A program made the position numbers and the translations under genes. From contig PMST01000643.1 of assembly GCA_003168295.1 (NCBI GenBank), forward strand, positions 1-22,595: DNA of 22,595 nucleotides, read 5' to 3'. Origin of the DNA: Actinomycetota bacterium. Its GTDB lineage: Bacteria; Actinomycetota; Actinomycetes; Streptosporangiales; Streptosporangiaceae. The notes beneath the pieces were generated by a model. The model was not told where the DNA came from. It did no database searches and saw only the letters and a list, made by a program, of their open reading frames with translations. Every line of letters begins with the position of its first letter. The first letter of the stretch is position 1. This document shows positions 1-8,277 of this stretch, piece by piece.

Positions 1-1100
1 CCCATCCGCCGGTCCCCCTCGGGAGCCAGCTCGGCCAGCTCCGGGATGAGACGGCCGGCCTCATCGAACAGCTCTTCCGGCTTGTAGCTCTTCATCCAGC
101 TTTCCAGCTGGCCGAGGTGCTCAAGATGATCGGAGTCGACCAGCAGCGGCACCTGATGCGACCGGAACGTGCCTTCAACCTGGAGGCCGTCGACGACCTT
201 CGGACCCGTCCAGCCCTTGGGCGACCTCAGCACGATCAGCGGCCAGCGCGGCCGGGAGTTTGGGTTCTTCGGGGTGGCGCCGCCGGTGCGGTGCGCGTGG
301 TCCTGGATCCGGTGGATGCCCTCGATGGCCTCGTCCAGCGCGGAGGCCATGAGCTGGTGCATCTCGTCCGGGTCATCGCCCGACACGAACTGCGGCTCCC
401 AGCCGCAGCCGCGCAGGAACTGGTCAAGTTCCTCCTCCTCAATGCGGGCCAGGACGGTCGGATTGCTGATCTTGTAGCCGTTGAGGTGCAAGATCGGCAG
501 CACGGCCCCGTCGCTGGCCGGGCTGAGGAACTTAGTGGACTGCCACGCGGTCGCCAGCGGGCCGGTCTCGGCCTCGCCGTCGCCGATCACGCAGGCCACG
601 ATCAGGCCGGGATTGTCGAACGCGGCCCCGAACGCGTGGCTGAGCGAGTACCCCAGCTCGCCGCCCTCGTGGATCGATCCCGGGGTCGTGGGCGCGACGT
701 GGCTGGAGATCCCGCCGGGGAACGAGAACTGGGTGAACAGCTTCCTGAGCCCGGCTTCATCCTGGCTGACGTCCGGGTAGATCTCGCTGTAGGTGCCCTC
801 CAGGTAGGTGTTGCCCACCAGCGCCGGGCCGCCGTGCCCGGGACCGGCAATATAGAACATGTCCAGGTCATACTTCTTGATCACCCGGTTCAGGTGCACG
901 TAGATGAAATTCTGGCCCGGCGTCGTGCCCCAGTGACCGACCACGAGCGGCTTCACATGCGACAGTTCGAGCGGCTTTTTAAGCAGCGGATTATCGTAGA
1001 GGTAGATCTGGCCGACCGATAGATAGTTGGCGGCCCGCCAGTACGCATCCATCCGGTGGAGCAATTCCTGGGATGCAGGTCCTGTCCGCACGGGATTCAT
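1..1100 (-). CDS. xfp: Phosphoketolase, N-terminal part (cut by window edge)
   Basis: Xylulose-5-phosphate/fructose-6-phosphate phosphoketolase is a cytosolic thiamine-diphosphate enzyme that splits ketose phosphates with phosphate to give acetyl phosphate and an aldose phosphate. Reading the minus strand from the ATG at 1100 gives about 366 codons of the family's usual roughly 790. Visible motifs are [16 protein letters not shown] (residues 19-34), GHWGTTPG (55-62), GPGHGG (86-91) and GDGEAETG (173-180, cofactor binding), followed by [11 protein letters not shown]. An in-frame TGA lies five codons upstream, so this is the only ATG start. The best Shine-Dalgarno-like GGAGG is rather far away, about 17 nt. 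No frameshift is seen. In actinomycetes this gene often sits with universal stress genes, as it does here. Confidence 0.95.
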   Translation of the reverse strand, partial: MNPVRTGPASQELLHRMDAYWRAANYLSVGQIYLYDNPLLKKPLELSHVKPLVVGHWGTTPGQNFIYVHLNRVIKKYDLDMFYIAGPGHGGPALVGNTYLEGTYSEIYPDVSQDEAGLRKLFTQFSFPGGISSHVAPTTPGSIHEGGELGYSLSHAFGAAFDNPGLIVACVIGDGEAETGPLATAWQSTKFLSPASDGAVLPILHLNGYKISNPTVLARIEEEELDQFLRGCGWEPQFVSGDDPDEMHQLMASALDEAIEGIHRIQDHAHRTGGATPKNPNSRPRWPLIVLRSPKGWTGPKVVDGLQVEGTFRSHQVPLLVDSDHLEHLGQLESWMKSYKPEELFDEAGRLIPELAELAPEGDRRM

Positions 1101-1465
1101 GGTCTTGATGAGTCAGTCCTCCATTGTCGAACGGCACGAAATCATGGAAGGCTGGAGAGGCGAGCCACCGGCCGTCGCTTCGCGGTGACTAGACGTCGAT
1201 TCACTCGACGGAACAGGTACCGGACGCTCATCAGGCTCTTCCTTGGTGGTTCACTACGTCACCAAGGTCTGGAGCGACGTCCCCCCGGGACTGGCCCGGG
1301 CTACCACCGCACGTAGGCGGTCAAACGGCTACTACTCGACCATACGCTTAGCGAACGCCCGGAGCAACGCACCGGCCCAGACGCTCGCCTGCGTAACGGG
1401 CCCGGGCACACTCCTGGCCCTGCGGGCTGCCGCTGGAAAAAGCGGATGGACCGCTATCCGCGGCT
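1101..1465 (-). promoter_or_regulatory. Phosphoketolase upstream region with three inverted repeats
   Basis: No gene is seen in this stretch. It holds three perfect inverted repeats within 110 bp: CGTCGA/TCGACG at 1194-1210 (5-nt loop), CCTTGGTG/CACCAAGG at 1241-1267 (11-nt loop) and CCCGGG/CCCGGG at 1284-1300 (5-nt loop). They lie 94-200 bp upstream of the phosphoketolase start and could form hairpins in its mRNA leader or be protein-binding sites. No promoter hexamers can be assigned with confidence. Confidence 0.45.
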
Positions 1466-1603
1466 GAATTAACCCGCGCCGGATCCGGAAATTCGCGAAT
1501 GAGGGGAATCCGGGAAAGTGTAGTAATATCGAGAATATTGCTCCGGACCCCGGCTGCTGCACCCGCGTGAAATTCGCGGCGGCACGCGGGATCCGGATTT
1601 TTT
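1466..1603 (+). ncRNA. Repeated structured leader element, copy A
   Basis: First of three related non-coding elements; the others are at 9759-9872 minus and 10773-10907 plus. It shares a 21-nt exact match with copy C (1483-1503), then a TAGTA box that may be a -10 (1521-1525), then the core TTGCTCCGGACCCCGGC (1538-1554). An outer stem TCCGGA (1542-1547) with TCCGGA (1592-1597) and an inner stem CCCGCGTG (1562-1569) with CACGCGGG (1583-1590) end directly in six T (1598-1603), as in an intrinsic terminator. It lies 146 bp before the truncated glsB start on the same strand. An attenuator-type leader is inferred; a small RNA is possible. Confidence 0.6.
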
Positions 1604-1749
1604 CGTTTATTCGCAGCACCGTCGGCCAGGACGCCACACCGCAAGCTAAAGGAACGGTGAACCGCGGCAGAACAATTCTGCCCGCCGCGCCTACTCAGCC
1701 CCACCAACTACCGCACGCATCATCTCGCCGGTGACCAAAGGAGTCAGTC

Positions 1750-1866
1750 ATGGGCATCATCGCATGGATCGCGGTCGGCCTGATCGCGGGATTGCTCGCC
1801 AATATGGTGCTTCCCGGCAAAAGATCACGGGGCCTCATACCAGAAGGATCGTCATGCAAGCCCTGA
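1750..1866 (+). pseudogene. Truncated glsB/YmgE-like 5' end, overlapping the slipin start
   Basis: The 38-codon frame opens with [19 protein letters not shown] and closely matches the first 30 residues of the intact transglycosylase-associated (GlsB/YeaQ/YmgE) protein encoded at 9289-9612 minus. The DNA and the ribosome-binding region are also alike: AAAGGAGTCAGTCATG here, AAGGAGTCGGTAATG there. Similarity stops near 1838, after the codons for RGLI. The frame then runs 28 bases into new sequence and stops at 1866, 13 nt inside the slipin gene. It could be a decayed gene or a functional leader peptide coupling translation to slipin. It is too short to hold the family's usual three helices. Confidence 0.75.
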
Positions 1867-2696
1867 TCCTCCTCCTCGTCGTGGTCGTGCTCGTGATCGG
1901 CGCGGCGTTGTCTGCCCGGATCATCAAGCAGTACGAGCAGGGCGTGCTGTTCCGGCTCGGCCGGGTCCGCGGCCCCCGCGACCCCGGGTTCCGGCTCATC
2001 ATCCCGTTCATCGACGTCCTGCACCGGGTCTCGCTGCGAATCGTCACCATGCCGATCCAGTCCCAGGGCATCATCACCCGGGACAACGTCAGCGTCGACG
2101 TCTCCGCCGTCGCCTACTTCCGCGTCGTGGACGCGGTCAAATCGGTGGTGGCGATCGAGAACATTCGTGACGCCATCGACCAGATCGCCCAGACCACCCT
2201 GCGCAAGGTCGTCGGCCAGCACACTCTGGACCAGACTCTGTCCGAGACGGACACGATCAACCTGGACATCCGCAAGATCCTCGACATCACCACCGTGGAC
2301 TGGGGGGTGGAGGTGACGCTGGTGGAGCTGAAGGACATCCAGCTCCCGGACACCATGAAACGCGCCATGGCCAGGCAAGCCGAAGCCGAAAGGGAAAAAC
2401 GCGCCAAGATCATCAACGCCGAAGGGGAGTCCCTGGCTGCCGCCGCCCTCGGCCAGGCCTCCGACACCATGATGGCTCACCCCCTGGCCCTGCAACTACG
2501 CAACCTGCAAACCCTTGTCGAAATCGGCGTCGACAAAAACACCACCGTAGTTTTCCCCGCCCCGCTGATGACCACCATCGCCGAACTCGGCTCCTTCCTC
2601 GCCCGCGAAAAAGCCGCCGCCAGCACGCCGCCGATCCCCCTCGCCGACCGCATCCCGCCGCCCGCACCCGCCGCTAACGGATCCGCTGCGGGCTAG
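1854..2696 (+). CDS. Slipin / SPFH (band 7) membrane protein
   Basis: A 280-residue stomatin/slipin-type protein. Slipins are anchored in the membrane by an N-terminal helix and assemble into ring-like oligomers that organise membrane domains and often partner NfeD or FtsH-type proteases; no such partner is seen in this window. Residues 3-23 form one strongly hydrophobic helix, followed by the SPFH domain at about 24-190 ([20 protein letters not shown], then [11 protein letters not shown]) and a coiled-coil stretch with [17 protein letters not shown] at 176-192. A proline/alanine-rich tail ends it. ATG 1854 is chosen because AGAAGGA lies just upstream and the hydrophobic anchor starts at once. 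It is probably transcribed from the copy A leader through the truncated glsB frame. Confidence 0.9.
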   Translation: MQALILLLVVVVLVIGAALSARIIKQYEQGVLFRLGRVRGPRDPGFRLIIPFIDVLHRVSLRIVTMPIQSQGIITRDNVSVDVSAVAYFRVVDAVKSVVAIENIRDAIDQIAQTTLRKVVGQHTLDQTLSETDTINLDIRKILDITTVDWGVEVTLVELKDIQLPDTMKRAMARQAEAEREKRAKIINAEGESLAAAALGQASDTMMAHPLALQLRNLQTLVEIGVDKNTTVVFPAPLMTTIAELGSFLAREKAAASTPPIPLADRIPPPAPAANGSAAG

Positions 2697-3187
2697 GCGC
2701 GCACAGGCAGTCAGGCACAGCATCCGGCTGGTCGCACCGGCAGGCGAAAGAACGCAGAGATTCCGGATAGGCTGTCACCACGGCCCGTTCGGAATCATGA
2801 TCTTTTGAATTGAAAGCTGAGCCGATCTTCGGGGCATGGCGGTCACTTCCTTTAGGCTGCGAGCCGGGTAGTCGATCGGAATCTGAATAGATAATGAGCA
2901 GCGGGCGTAATAGAGCCAAAATTAGCGGCCTGCCGGTCATATGATAGTGCCGCTGCGGCTATCCAAGACCGTGGCATGGGCGTATTGTGAAGAAAGAACT
3001 CATACTGGAAAACGTCCTGCACCAGGCCAGAGTTAAGGTGCGGGCAGCCGCGTCGCCCGGGACCCCGGCGGCTCGACCGGTCATGGCCGGATCGGACCAA
3101 AGGTGCCTTAGTCGTGCGTCGGCCGTCAACTCAGCATTTCGCGACCGGAGCAGCTGCGTCACCCGCGGCGCGCCCGGGCGTACTGCC
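2697..3187. other. Intergenic stretch upstream of the STAS gene
   Basis: No convincing gene is seen here. The frame of the STAS gene stays open back to a GTG at 2987, but the extra 67 residues have no recognisable domain, weaker third-position GC bias and no ribosome-binding site. A short inverted repeat CCGATCTTCGG at 2822-2832 is too weak to call a terminator. At 3051-3070 there is a candidate hairpin, CGTCG and CGGCG (one U-G pair) around the loop CCCGGGACCC, one base different from the core of the other stress-gene leaders. This supports reading the stretch as leader rather than coding DNA. Confidence 0.5.
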
Positions 3188-3793
3188 GTGCTTAAGGACA
3201 TCTACCCGGTACGGTGGAGCGGCCGGCAGGCGGTCGTGACGCTTCCTGAGCGTATCGGCGCGGGTAACGCCGGGCAGATCCGCGAGGAGTTGCTATCGGT
3301 CATCAACCGCGGCGCTGAGACCGTGATCGCGGACATGACCACGACGATCTCGTGTGATCACGCGGGGGCGGATGCCGTGGTCCGCGCCTGCCAGCGGGCC
3401 GTCATCAGCGGCGCCAAGCTGCGGCTGGTGGTCGCCACCCGGATCGCCAGACGGATGCTCAGCCACGGGGGTCTCGACGGGCTGGTCTCCATCTACCCGT
3501 CCCTGGAAGCGGCCGTGGCCGCCGGGCCGTCGGACGGGAACGGCGATGCCGTCCCTCCGGCTGAGCAGGCGCACCGGAGCCTGGAACTGTTTGACACCGT
3601 TGTCACCAACCTCTTTCACGCCGGGCTCAGCCTGCATGTGGCCATGGACCTGCCCGCTGACGCGGCCAGGGAGCGCATCGCCGCGGCGGTCGGATACCTC
3701 GACGAGACCATCCGGGAGGTCCGCGACTACGCATTTACCGCCCGCGGGCACCAGACCGCGCCCCGCACTTCACCGCACGACGACACCGTGTGA
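3188..3793 (+). CDS. STAS-domain protein with DosS-like dimerisation helices
   Basis: A 201-residue protein if it starts at GTG 3188. Residues 5-112 form a STAS domain of the anti-sigma-factor-antagonist type, beginning YPVRWSGRQAVVTLP. The usual CDSSG motif, whose serine is phosphorylated in SpoIIAA/RsbV proteins, reads CDHAG (56-60), with histidine at the serine site. Residues 131-186 resemble the dimerisation helices of NarL/DosS-class histidine kinases (LFDTVVTNLFHAGLSLH, then LDETIREVRDYAF). The acceptor histidine of the DLHD motif is phenylalanine here (ELFD, F135), and no ATPase domain follows. It may bind partners without phosphotransfer. The start is uncertain; GTG 2987 and ATG 3083 are in frame. 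The function is inferred. Confidence 0.75.
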   Translation: MLKDIYPVRWSGRQAVVTLPERIGAGNAGQIREELLSVINRGAETVIADMTTTISCDHAGADAVVRACQRAVISGAKLRLVVATRIARRMLSHGGLDGLVSIYPSLEAAVAAGPSDGNGDAVPPAEQAHRSLELFDTVVTNLFHAGLSLHVAMDLPADAARERIAAAVGYLDETIREVRDYAFTARGHQTAPRTSPHDDTV

Positions 3794-3818
3794 TGCCTGC
3801 TGGCTGATTCCGGGCTGC

Positions 3819-5126
3819 CTACCTGAACGCGGACTCGAGTGCCTTCAGCCCGACCTTCAGGTCGAGGAGGCCGCGGTAGATCGGCGGTATTTCCATGTCG
3901 ACGCCGAAGAGCTGGACATAGTCCCCGTCGGCATCGATGAGCAGCCCGTAACCCCACAGTGTGTAGGTGTCCTCGGGCATGCCCGGGAAGTGCGGCTGGT
4001 AGGGGACGACGATCGACATCAGCCAGCCGGAGTCGACCCACGTCATCAGGGCTCCAGTGCCCGGTTCGTCGCCTGAGTACTTGGTAATCCCGTCCAGCAG
4101 CGTGCGGTCGTGCTTGGTGAGGGTGAACGATTCCCACTTGTTCTCGTCGATGTTGCCGTAGAACGTATTGGGCCGCCCGAAGTCGGGAGCCTTGCGGGCG
4201 ACCGAGTCCCAGAAGGCCCAGCCGCCGTCTCGCCGGTCGCGGATCAGGTCAGGCACTGATGTGCGGTCGGCGTAGGACGAGTCGGCCGTGATTGATCCGA
4301 GCGTCATGAACAGGTAGTCGTTCTCGCCGAGATCTAGTTCCCTGGCTTCGCCTTTCTCGGTGTAGTACAGCTTGACCGCGCGACGGTGACCGCCTTCGTC
4401 GGTGAAGTCGGCGTCGGTGGCCGTCGCCGCGAAATGAACGTCGACGTAGTTCGCCAGCATCCACTCCTGCAGCGGCACCACGATCGAGTCGTACTGGTTG
4501 TAGACGGTGCGGCGGACCCCGGACAGCGTGTGGATGCGCGGGAACTCCTGGACGAACCGGATGAAGTAGCGGCGCAGCTCGATCGCGCTGTGCCAGTTCT
4601 GAAAGGCGAACGTGGTCCGCCACATCTGCCAGAAGTTGGTCGTGAAGAAATGCCGGGAGAACATCTCATCGATCCGGCGGGCCCCGAGCGCGTGCTCGGA
4701 GAGCGCAAGCAGCCGCATCAGCTCCATCCGATCGTGGTTGCTGAACCCGTACGCCGCCGCGTCGAGGACCTCGTGGCCCGAATTAATGAGCCGCGCATGA
4801 GCCTGCGTCTTGACCCGGCGGTTGAACTCGACGATGACTTCCCGCGCCGACTTGCTCGGGTCGTCACGGTCGGGGATGCCCTCAAGCAGGTTCCACAGGC
4901 AGCGGTACGCCTCGTCTTCAAGCATCCGGCCGCCGCGCGTCACGTAACCGGGCTGGACGGGCGACTCAGCGCCATCCAGCGAGCCGCCCGGTACGTCCAG
5001 GGTCTCCAGGATGTGGATGTTCTCCCCTGGGACGCCGGCATCCCGGATCAGGAACGCCGCGGCCGCCATGCTGGCGATACCGCCGCCGACCATCCAGACG
5101 TTCGCTTGCAGCGGGTCGACAGTCAC
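3819..5126 (-). CDS. ohyA: Oleate hydratase family protein, short form
   Basis: FAD-dependent fatty acid double-bond hydratase (myosin-cross-reactive-antigen family), which converts oleate to 10-hydroxystearate. The FAD-binding GGGIASMAAAAFL lies at about 14-26. The family signature RGGRMLEDE is at about 64-72 and carries an acidic residue where the catalytic Glu sits in RGGREME-type enzymes. YNQYDS is at about 209-214. GTG 5126 is preferred over ATG 5153 because GGAAGGA stands 6-7 nt before it. The protein is about 435 residues against a usual 550-590. Similarity fades after WGYGLLIDADGDYV, so the C-terminal part is missing or replaced. It lies last after the esterase (45-bp gap), probably co-transcribed. 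Whether it is active is unclear. Confidence 0.85.
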   Translation of the reverse strand: MTVDPLQANVWMVGGGIASMAAAAFLIRDAGVPGENIHILETLDVPGGSLDGAESPVQPGYVTRGGRMLEDEAYRCLWNLLEGIPDRDDPSKSAREVIVEFNRRVKTQAHARLINSGHEVLDAAAYGFSNHDRMELMRLLALSEHALGARRIDEMFSRHFFTTNFWQMWRTTFAFQNWHSAIELRRYFIRFVQEFPRIHTLSGVRRTVYNQYDSIVVPLQEWMLANYVDVHFAATATDADFTDEGGHRRAVKLYYTEKGEARELDLGENDYLFMTLGSITADSSYADRTSVPDLIRDRRDGGWAFWDSVARKAPDFGRPNTFYGNIDENKWESFTLTKHDRTLLDGITKYSGDEPGTGALMTWVDSGWLMSIVVPYQPHFPGMPEDTYTLWGYGLLIDADGDYVQLFGVDMEIPPIYRGLLDLKVGLKALESAFR

Positions 5127-5171
5127 GTTCGGTCCTTCCGTAGCGGTGGCCATTCTCGATCGAGGCTGGCG

Positions 5172-6779
5172 CTAGCTGGCGAGAGCCCAGAACGCGCAGT
5201 GGTGTTCGGCGGCGAAGCCGGTCTCGACCTGCGGCCGGGGCGGAACCAGAGACAGCATCTGCTGGCTGGTGCGGTCGAAGCGGGGCCACAGCGAGGCGGG
5301 CGATCCGGTCTTGGCCAGGTTCGTCCAGTACTGCTTCATGGCCGCGGCCAGTTGCTGCTGCGGTGCGGTGAGCACGCCGGGGAACGGGGTGTTCTGCAGG
5401 GTGAACAGGTACTGGACCTCGGATTCGTGCGCGGCACCGTAGGGGAAGCCGACCGGCGCCAGGTAGCGTTCCGGCGCGTTGCGGTCATTGAACTCATACG
5501 CATAGGTCGGCACGTATGTCGACAGCGATTCATCGACGGTCAGTGCCGGGCAGGCGAAGATCTCGTCGGTGCCGACCGCGCCGAGCGCGACCGGGGGGCT
5601 CGAATAGGCGCTGAGCGGGTACTCGGCCGCGATGGCGGTCGCGGCCGTAGCGGAGACACTGAGCAGGGCCGCGATGCTGGCCTGGTAGTTCGCCGCGGTG
5701 ACCGGCGGGGCGCCGTCCAGCTGTTCCTGGGCGACGAACAGCCGCCACTCGTCCCGGTTGGTTCCGTTGATCACCGGCACGCGGTTGAACTGGCCGCTGG
5801 CTAGCGCGGGTCCGATCGACTGGGTGAGCACCGTGCCGTCGATGTCGGGCTTGTAGCCGGCGAAGTCCTCGTTGTCCACGATGGTCGAGACCGGCAGGGC
5901 ACGCAGGCAGGCCGCGCTCTGGCTGGCGCAGCCGACCTTGGCGGCGAAGGCCTGGCCCGCGGTCTCCGCGGTGGCCAGCGTGGCCTGGGTCAGGTCGTAG
6001 GTCCCGCTTTCCACGATGGCACGGGAGAACAGGCCACGGGCGCCAGGCGAGACAAGCTGGGACAGGACGCTGAGCCCGCCGGAGGATTCACCGGAGAGGG
6101 TCACATTGCGCGGGTTGCCGCCGAACTGGCGGATGTTGGCCTGCACCCAGCGCAGCGCCGCCTGCTGGTCCATCAGCCCGTAGTTCCCCGATGACCCGCC
6201 CGGATGGCTGGCCAGCGCCGCGTCGGCGAGGAAGCCGAGCGCGCCGAGGCGGTAGTTGATGGTCACGACGATCACGCCGTGCCGTACCAGCCCGGCGGGG
6301 TTGTAGTCGTCGCTCTCGCCGGCGATGAAGGCGCCGCCGTGGATCCACACCATGACCGGAAGGTTCCCGGCGGGCGCCCGGGTGCCCGGCGGGGTGTAGA
6401 CGTTCAGGTAGAGGCAGTTCTCCGAGGTGCTCGCCACGCCGAACGCCGAGGGCGGCTGCGGGCAGTGCGGCGCGAACGCCGTGGCGTCACGGATGCCGGT
6501 CCAGGGGGCCGCGGGCTGCGGCGGCTGCCAGCGCAGCGGGCCCACCGGCGGCGCGGCGTAGGGGATGCCGAGGAACTCATCCGTCCGGCCGGCCGACGTA
6601 CCGCGGAGTGTCCCCCCGGCGGTGGTGACGACCAGCCCCGGGCCCGGGCCGCGCGGTGCCGCCGGGACCGCACTCGCATGAGCCGCAAGGGCGCCTGCGA
6701 CCAGGGCACCGAGCGCGATGGCCCCGGCGCCGAGCCGGACGCCCGCTCGCACTCGCCAGGTGCTGCCGTTCTTTGCCAT
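5172..6779 (-). CDS. Secreted type-B carboxylesterase
   Basis: An alpha/beta-hydrolase of the carboxylesterase/para-nitrobenzyl esterase family, about 535 residues, the normal family length. An N-terminal signal peptide (basic WRVRAGVRLG, hydrophobic GAIALGALVAGALA, then ASA) predicts export. The oxyanion-hole motif HGGAF is at 147-151 and the nucleophile elbow GESSGG has Ser232. The remaining triad members are probably Glu344 in GTNRDEW and His451 in GAAHESEVQYLF. ATG 6779 has AAGGA 7 nt upstream; a longer in-frame start at 6824 lacks this and would spoil the signal peptide. It sits between a small membrane protein and oleate hydratase, which suggests ester or lipid turnover at the cell surface. 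The natural substrate cannot be named. Confidence 0.93.
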   Translation of the reverse strand: MAKNGSTWRVRAGVRLGAGAIALGALVAGALAAHASAVPAAPRGPGPGLVVTTAGGTLRGTSAGRTDEFLGIPYAAPPVGPLRWQPPQPAAPWTGIRDATAFAPHCPQPPSAFGVASTSENCLYLNVYTPPGTRAPAGNLPVMVWIHGGAFIAGESDDYNPAGLVRHGVIVVTINYRLGALGFLADAALASHPGGSSGNYGLMDQQAALRWVQANIRQFGGNPRNVTLSGESSGGLSVLSQLVSPGARGLFSRAIVESGTYDLTQATLATAETAGQAFAAKVGCASQSAACLRALPVSTIVDNEDFAGYKPDIDGTVLTQSIGPALASGQFNRVPVINGTNRDEWRLFVAQEQLDGAPPVTAANYQASIAALLSVSATAATAIAAEYPLSAYSSPPVALGAVGTDEIFACPALTVDESLSTYVPTYAYEFNDRNAPERYLAPVGFPYGAAHESEVQYLFTLQNTPFPGVLTAPQQQLAAAMKQYWTNLAKTGSPASLWPRFDRTSQQMLSLVPPRPQVETGFAAEHHCAFWALAS

Positions 6780-6837
6780 GTCCGGTTCCTTATCTTTTAG
6801 CCGGTATGCCCGATACGCGGGCACAGCCTGCCGTTAG

Positions 6838-7179
6838 CTAGCGTGAGACGGGAGCTGGCCGCAGGTGCTTTCCCTGGACGAGTCCCCAGGCGCGGCCGAG
6901 CGCGACAGCAAAGAGCGCAATCTCCAGGTAGGCCACGCTATACACCTCGGTGTGATCCCCTGGGCTTATGACCAGAAGGATGCCGATGACCAGCTGGAAC
7001 AGGTACGTAGCCAGGCTGAGCGCCAGCATCGCGATGCGCAATTCCTGTCTGGCCATCCGGCCGTGCATTCGCACGGTGGACACCCCGCTGATCACGGACA
7101 TGATGATGGCGACCACACCGAGACCGGCCGCCGGGATGAGCGCCACCAGGGAGACGAAGAAGCAGTTGGCCAGGCTCAT
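6838..7179 (-). CDS. Small integral membrane protein of unknown function
   Basis: A 113-residue hydrophobic protein if it starts at ATG 7179; a GTG at 7209 would add ten polar residues. Three membrane segments are visible: about residues 5-32, 47-71 and 80-98. An arginine-rich loop (RMHGRMARQELR) lies between the first two and a short basic tail closes the protein. I do not recognise a family. It is the first gene of a likely three-gene transcription unit with the esterase (58 bp downstream) and oleate hydratase. Its leader carries an exact copy of the stress-leader core 10-mer at 7245-7254. Confidence 0.7.
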   Translation of the reverse strand: MSLANCFFVSLVALIPAAGLGVVAIIMSVISGVSTVRMHGRMARQELRIAMLALSLATYLFQLVIGILLVISPGDHTEVYSVAYLEIALFAVALGRAWGLVQGKHLRPAPVSR

Positions 7180-7244
7180 GAACGCGGAGCCCGCCTGTGC
7201 CCGCCCCACGGCCCTAGTCGGTCAGGACATTCGCCGCGAACCCT

Positions 7245-7254
7245 GGGTCCGGAG
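7245..7254 (-). promoter_or_regulatory. Stress-leader core 10-mer CTCCGGACCC
   Basis: An exact minus-strand copy of the 10-mer found in the three repeated leaders and in the leader of the first Rv1733c-like gene. It points toward the membrane-protein gene starting at 7179, 65 bp away. Unlike the other copies it has only a weak flanking stem (CCT/AGG), so it may be a sequence-only site or chance. Confidence 0.35.
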
Positions 7255-7339
7255 GTGCGGTGTGTTTCTCTTTTAAACCTACGCTGATAACGGGCGACTA
7301 GCAATAAACTTCCAGAATGGTCATTTGAGCTTAGCAAGA

Positions 7340-7355
7340 GATCGCGGCCGCGATC
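7340..7355. other. Perfect 16-bp palindrome between two same-strand units
   Basis: GATCGCGGCCGCGATC is fully self-complementary and lies 35 bp beyond the stop of the ketopantoate-reductase-like gene. It could be an operator. As an RNA hairpin it would be a short GC stem without a T-run, so a terminator call is weak. Confidence 0.35.
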
Positions 7356-7389
7356 ATCTCGGATACCGGCTATTTCAATCTGAAAATGG

Positions 7390-8277
7390 CTAAGCCGCGA
7401 ACGGGCGGAGGAGCTCCGTCAGGTCCGGTGAGTCTGTGATCCGGGCGGCCATGTCGTCGCCTAGGGCCCGCATCTCCGCCCCGGCGTGCCGCGAGTGCGC
7501 GGCGAAGCACAGCTCGCCCATGGGCGAGCGCATGGTCCGGGCCCAGTACCGCACCGCAACCGGCATGAGCAGCGGGGTGTGCAAGATGGCGAGATTTCGC
7601 GGGACTCCAGCTACGCCGTCAGCGCGCAGGCCGGCGAAGGCTCCGGTGATGGCCCGGCACATGAGGGTGAGTGTCGCGCGGTCCGCGGCCAGGCGGACGG
7701 GGTCGGTTCCGCACCGGGCCAGGGCCGCCGCCACGCACGCGATGAAGGCAGCATGGTAGGCGAGCCACCCGTCCATGTCGGTGACCCGCTGGATGGCGAA
7801 GCCGCGATCGGACAGGATCGCTTCCAGCGCGAACAGCCGGTGGTCGGCGGCCGTCGGCAACGCCGTGGGCTGCTGCCGGATGCGGACGTAGTCGGCGGTC
7901 CGGCCGGCCATGACGCCACCGACGCCGGGAAACCCGAGGTAGACATCGCCGGGCAGGTCGCCGGGGATGGCCAGCCGACCCTCCGGGTTGTTGCCGAAGA
8001 AGACCACGGCCGGCTTCCCGGCCAGGACCGCGAGCCCGGCGCAGGCCGAGGCCAGCTGATCACGCCGGACCGCGACCAGGGCGATGTCGTAGTTCCCGCC
8101 AGCGTCCGGCACCACGTCGGCATCGGCGTCGACACGTCCCCCGCCGAGGACTTCGCGGGCGCGCAGGCCTCCCGCGTCCACTTCAGCGGTCCTGGGCCCG
8201 TGGCTCAGCACCGAGACCTGGTTTCCCGCGGCCGCGATATGGGCGCCGTACACCGTACCGATCACGCCGGCGCCCAC
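7390..8277 (-). CDS. Ketopantoate reductase (ApbA/PanE)-like protein
   Basis: A 295-residue protein with the ApbA/PanE layout. An N-terminal NAD(P)-binding Rossmann fold starts GAGVIGTVYGAHIAAAG, and a helical C-terminal domain follows. Known family members reduce 2-dehydropantoate in pantothenate synthesis, but related proteins have other or unknown substrates. The helix that normally carries the catalytic lysine and nearby asparagine reads GWLAYHAAFIACVAAAL here, so the standard residues seem absent and true ketopantoate reductase activity is doubtful. The first legal start (GTG 8277) sits inside the first beta strand. The natural start site, with GGGGGAG before it, reads GTC at 8293-8295 (see findings). 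Confidence 0.75.
   Translation of the reverse strand: MGAGVIGTVYGAHIAAAGNQVSVLSHGPRTAEVDAGGLRAREVLGGGRVDADADVVPDAGGNYDIALVAVRRDQLASACAGLAVLAGKPAVVFFGNNPEGRLAIPGDLPGDVYLGFPGVGGVMAGRTADYVRIRQQPTALPTAADHRLFALEAILSDRGFAIQRVTDMDGWLAYHAAFIACVAAALARCGTDPVRLAADRATLTLMCRAITGAFAGLRADGVAGVPRNLAILHTPLLMPVAVRYWARTMRSPMGELCFAAHSRHAGAEMRALGDDMAARITDSPDLTELLRPFAA

Noticed and set aside
1284..1300. Possible DosR-type box upstream of phosphoketolase (GGGACT followed by GGCCC)
   Set aside because: The spacing is three bases too short for the known palindrome and the second half does not match. The CCCGGG inverted repeat explains it as well.
1466..1603. Known riboswitch (such as the ydaO c-di-AMP class) for the repeated leader
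   Set aside because: The conserved segments I can recall for that class are not present, and the element is shorter. A search with Rfam models would settle it.
2987..3187. N-terminal extension of the STAS protein back to GTG 2987
   Set aside because: No ribosome-binding site, no domain, weaker codon bias, and the stretch contains a leader-type hairpin. GTG 3188 begins right at the domain.
4386..5804. Long plus-strand open frame (472 codons) opposite the esterase and oleate hydratase genes
   Set aside because: It is antisense to two well-recognised genes, has no homology and is the usual GC-rich shadow.
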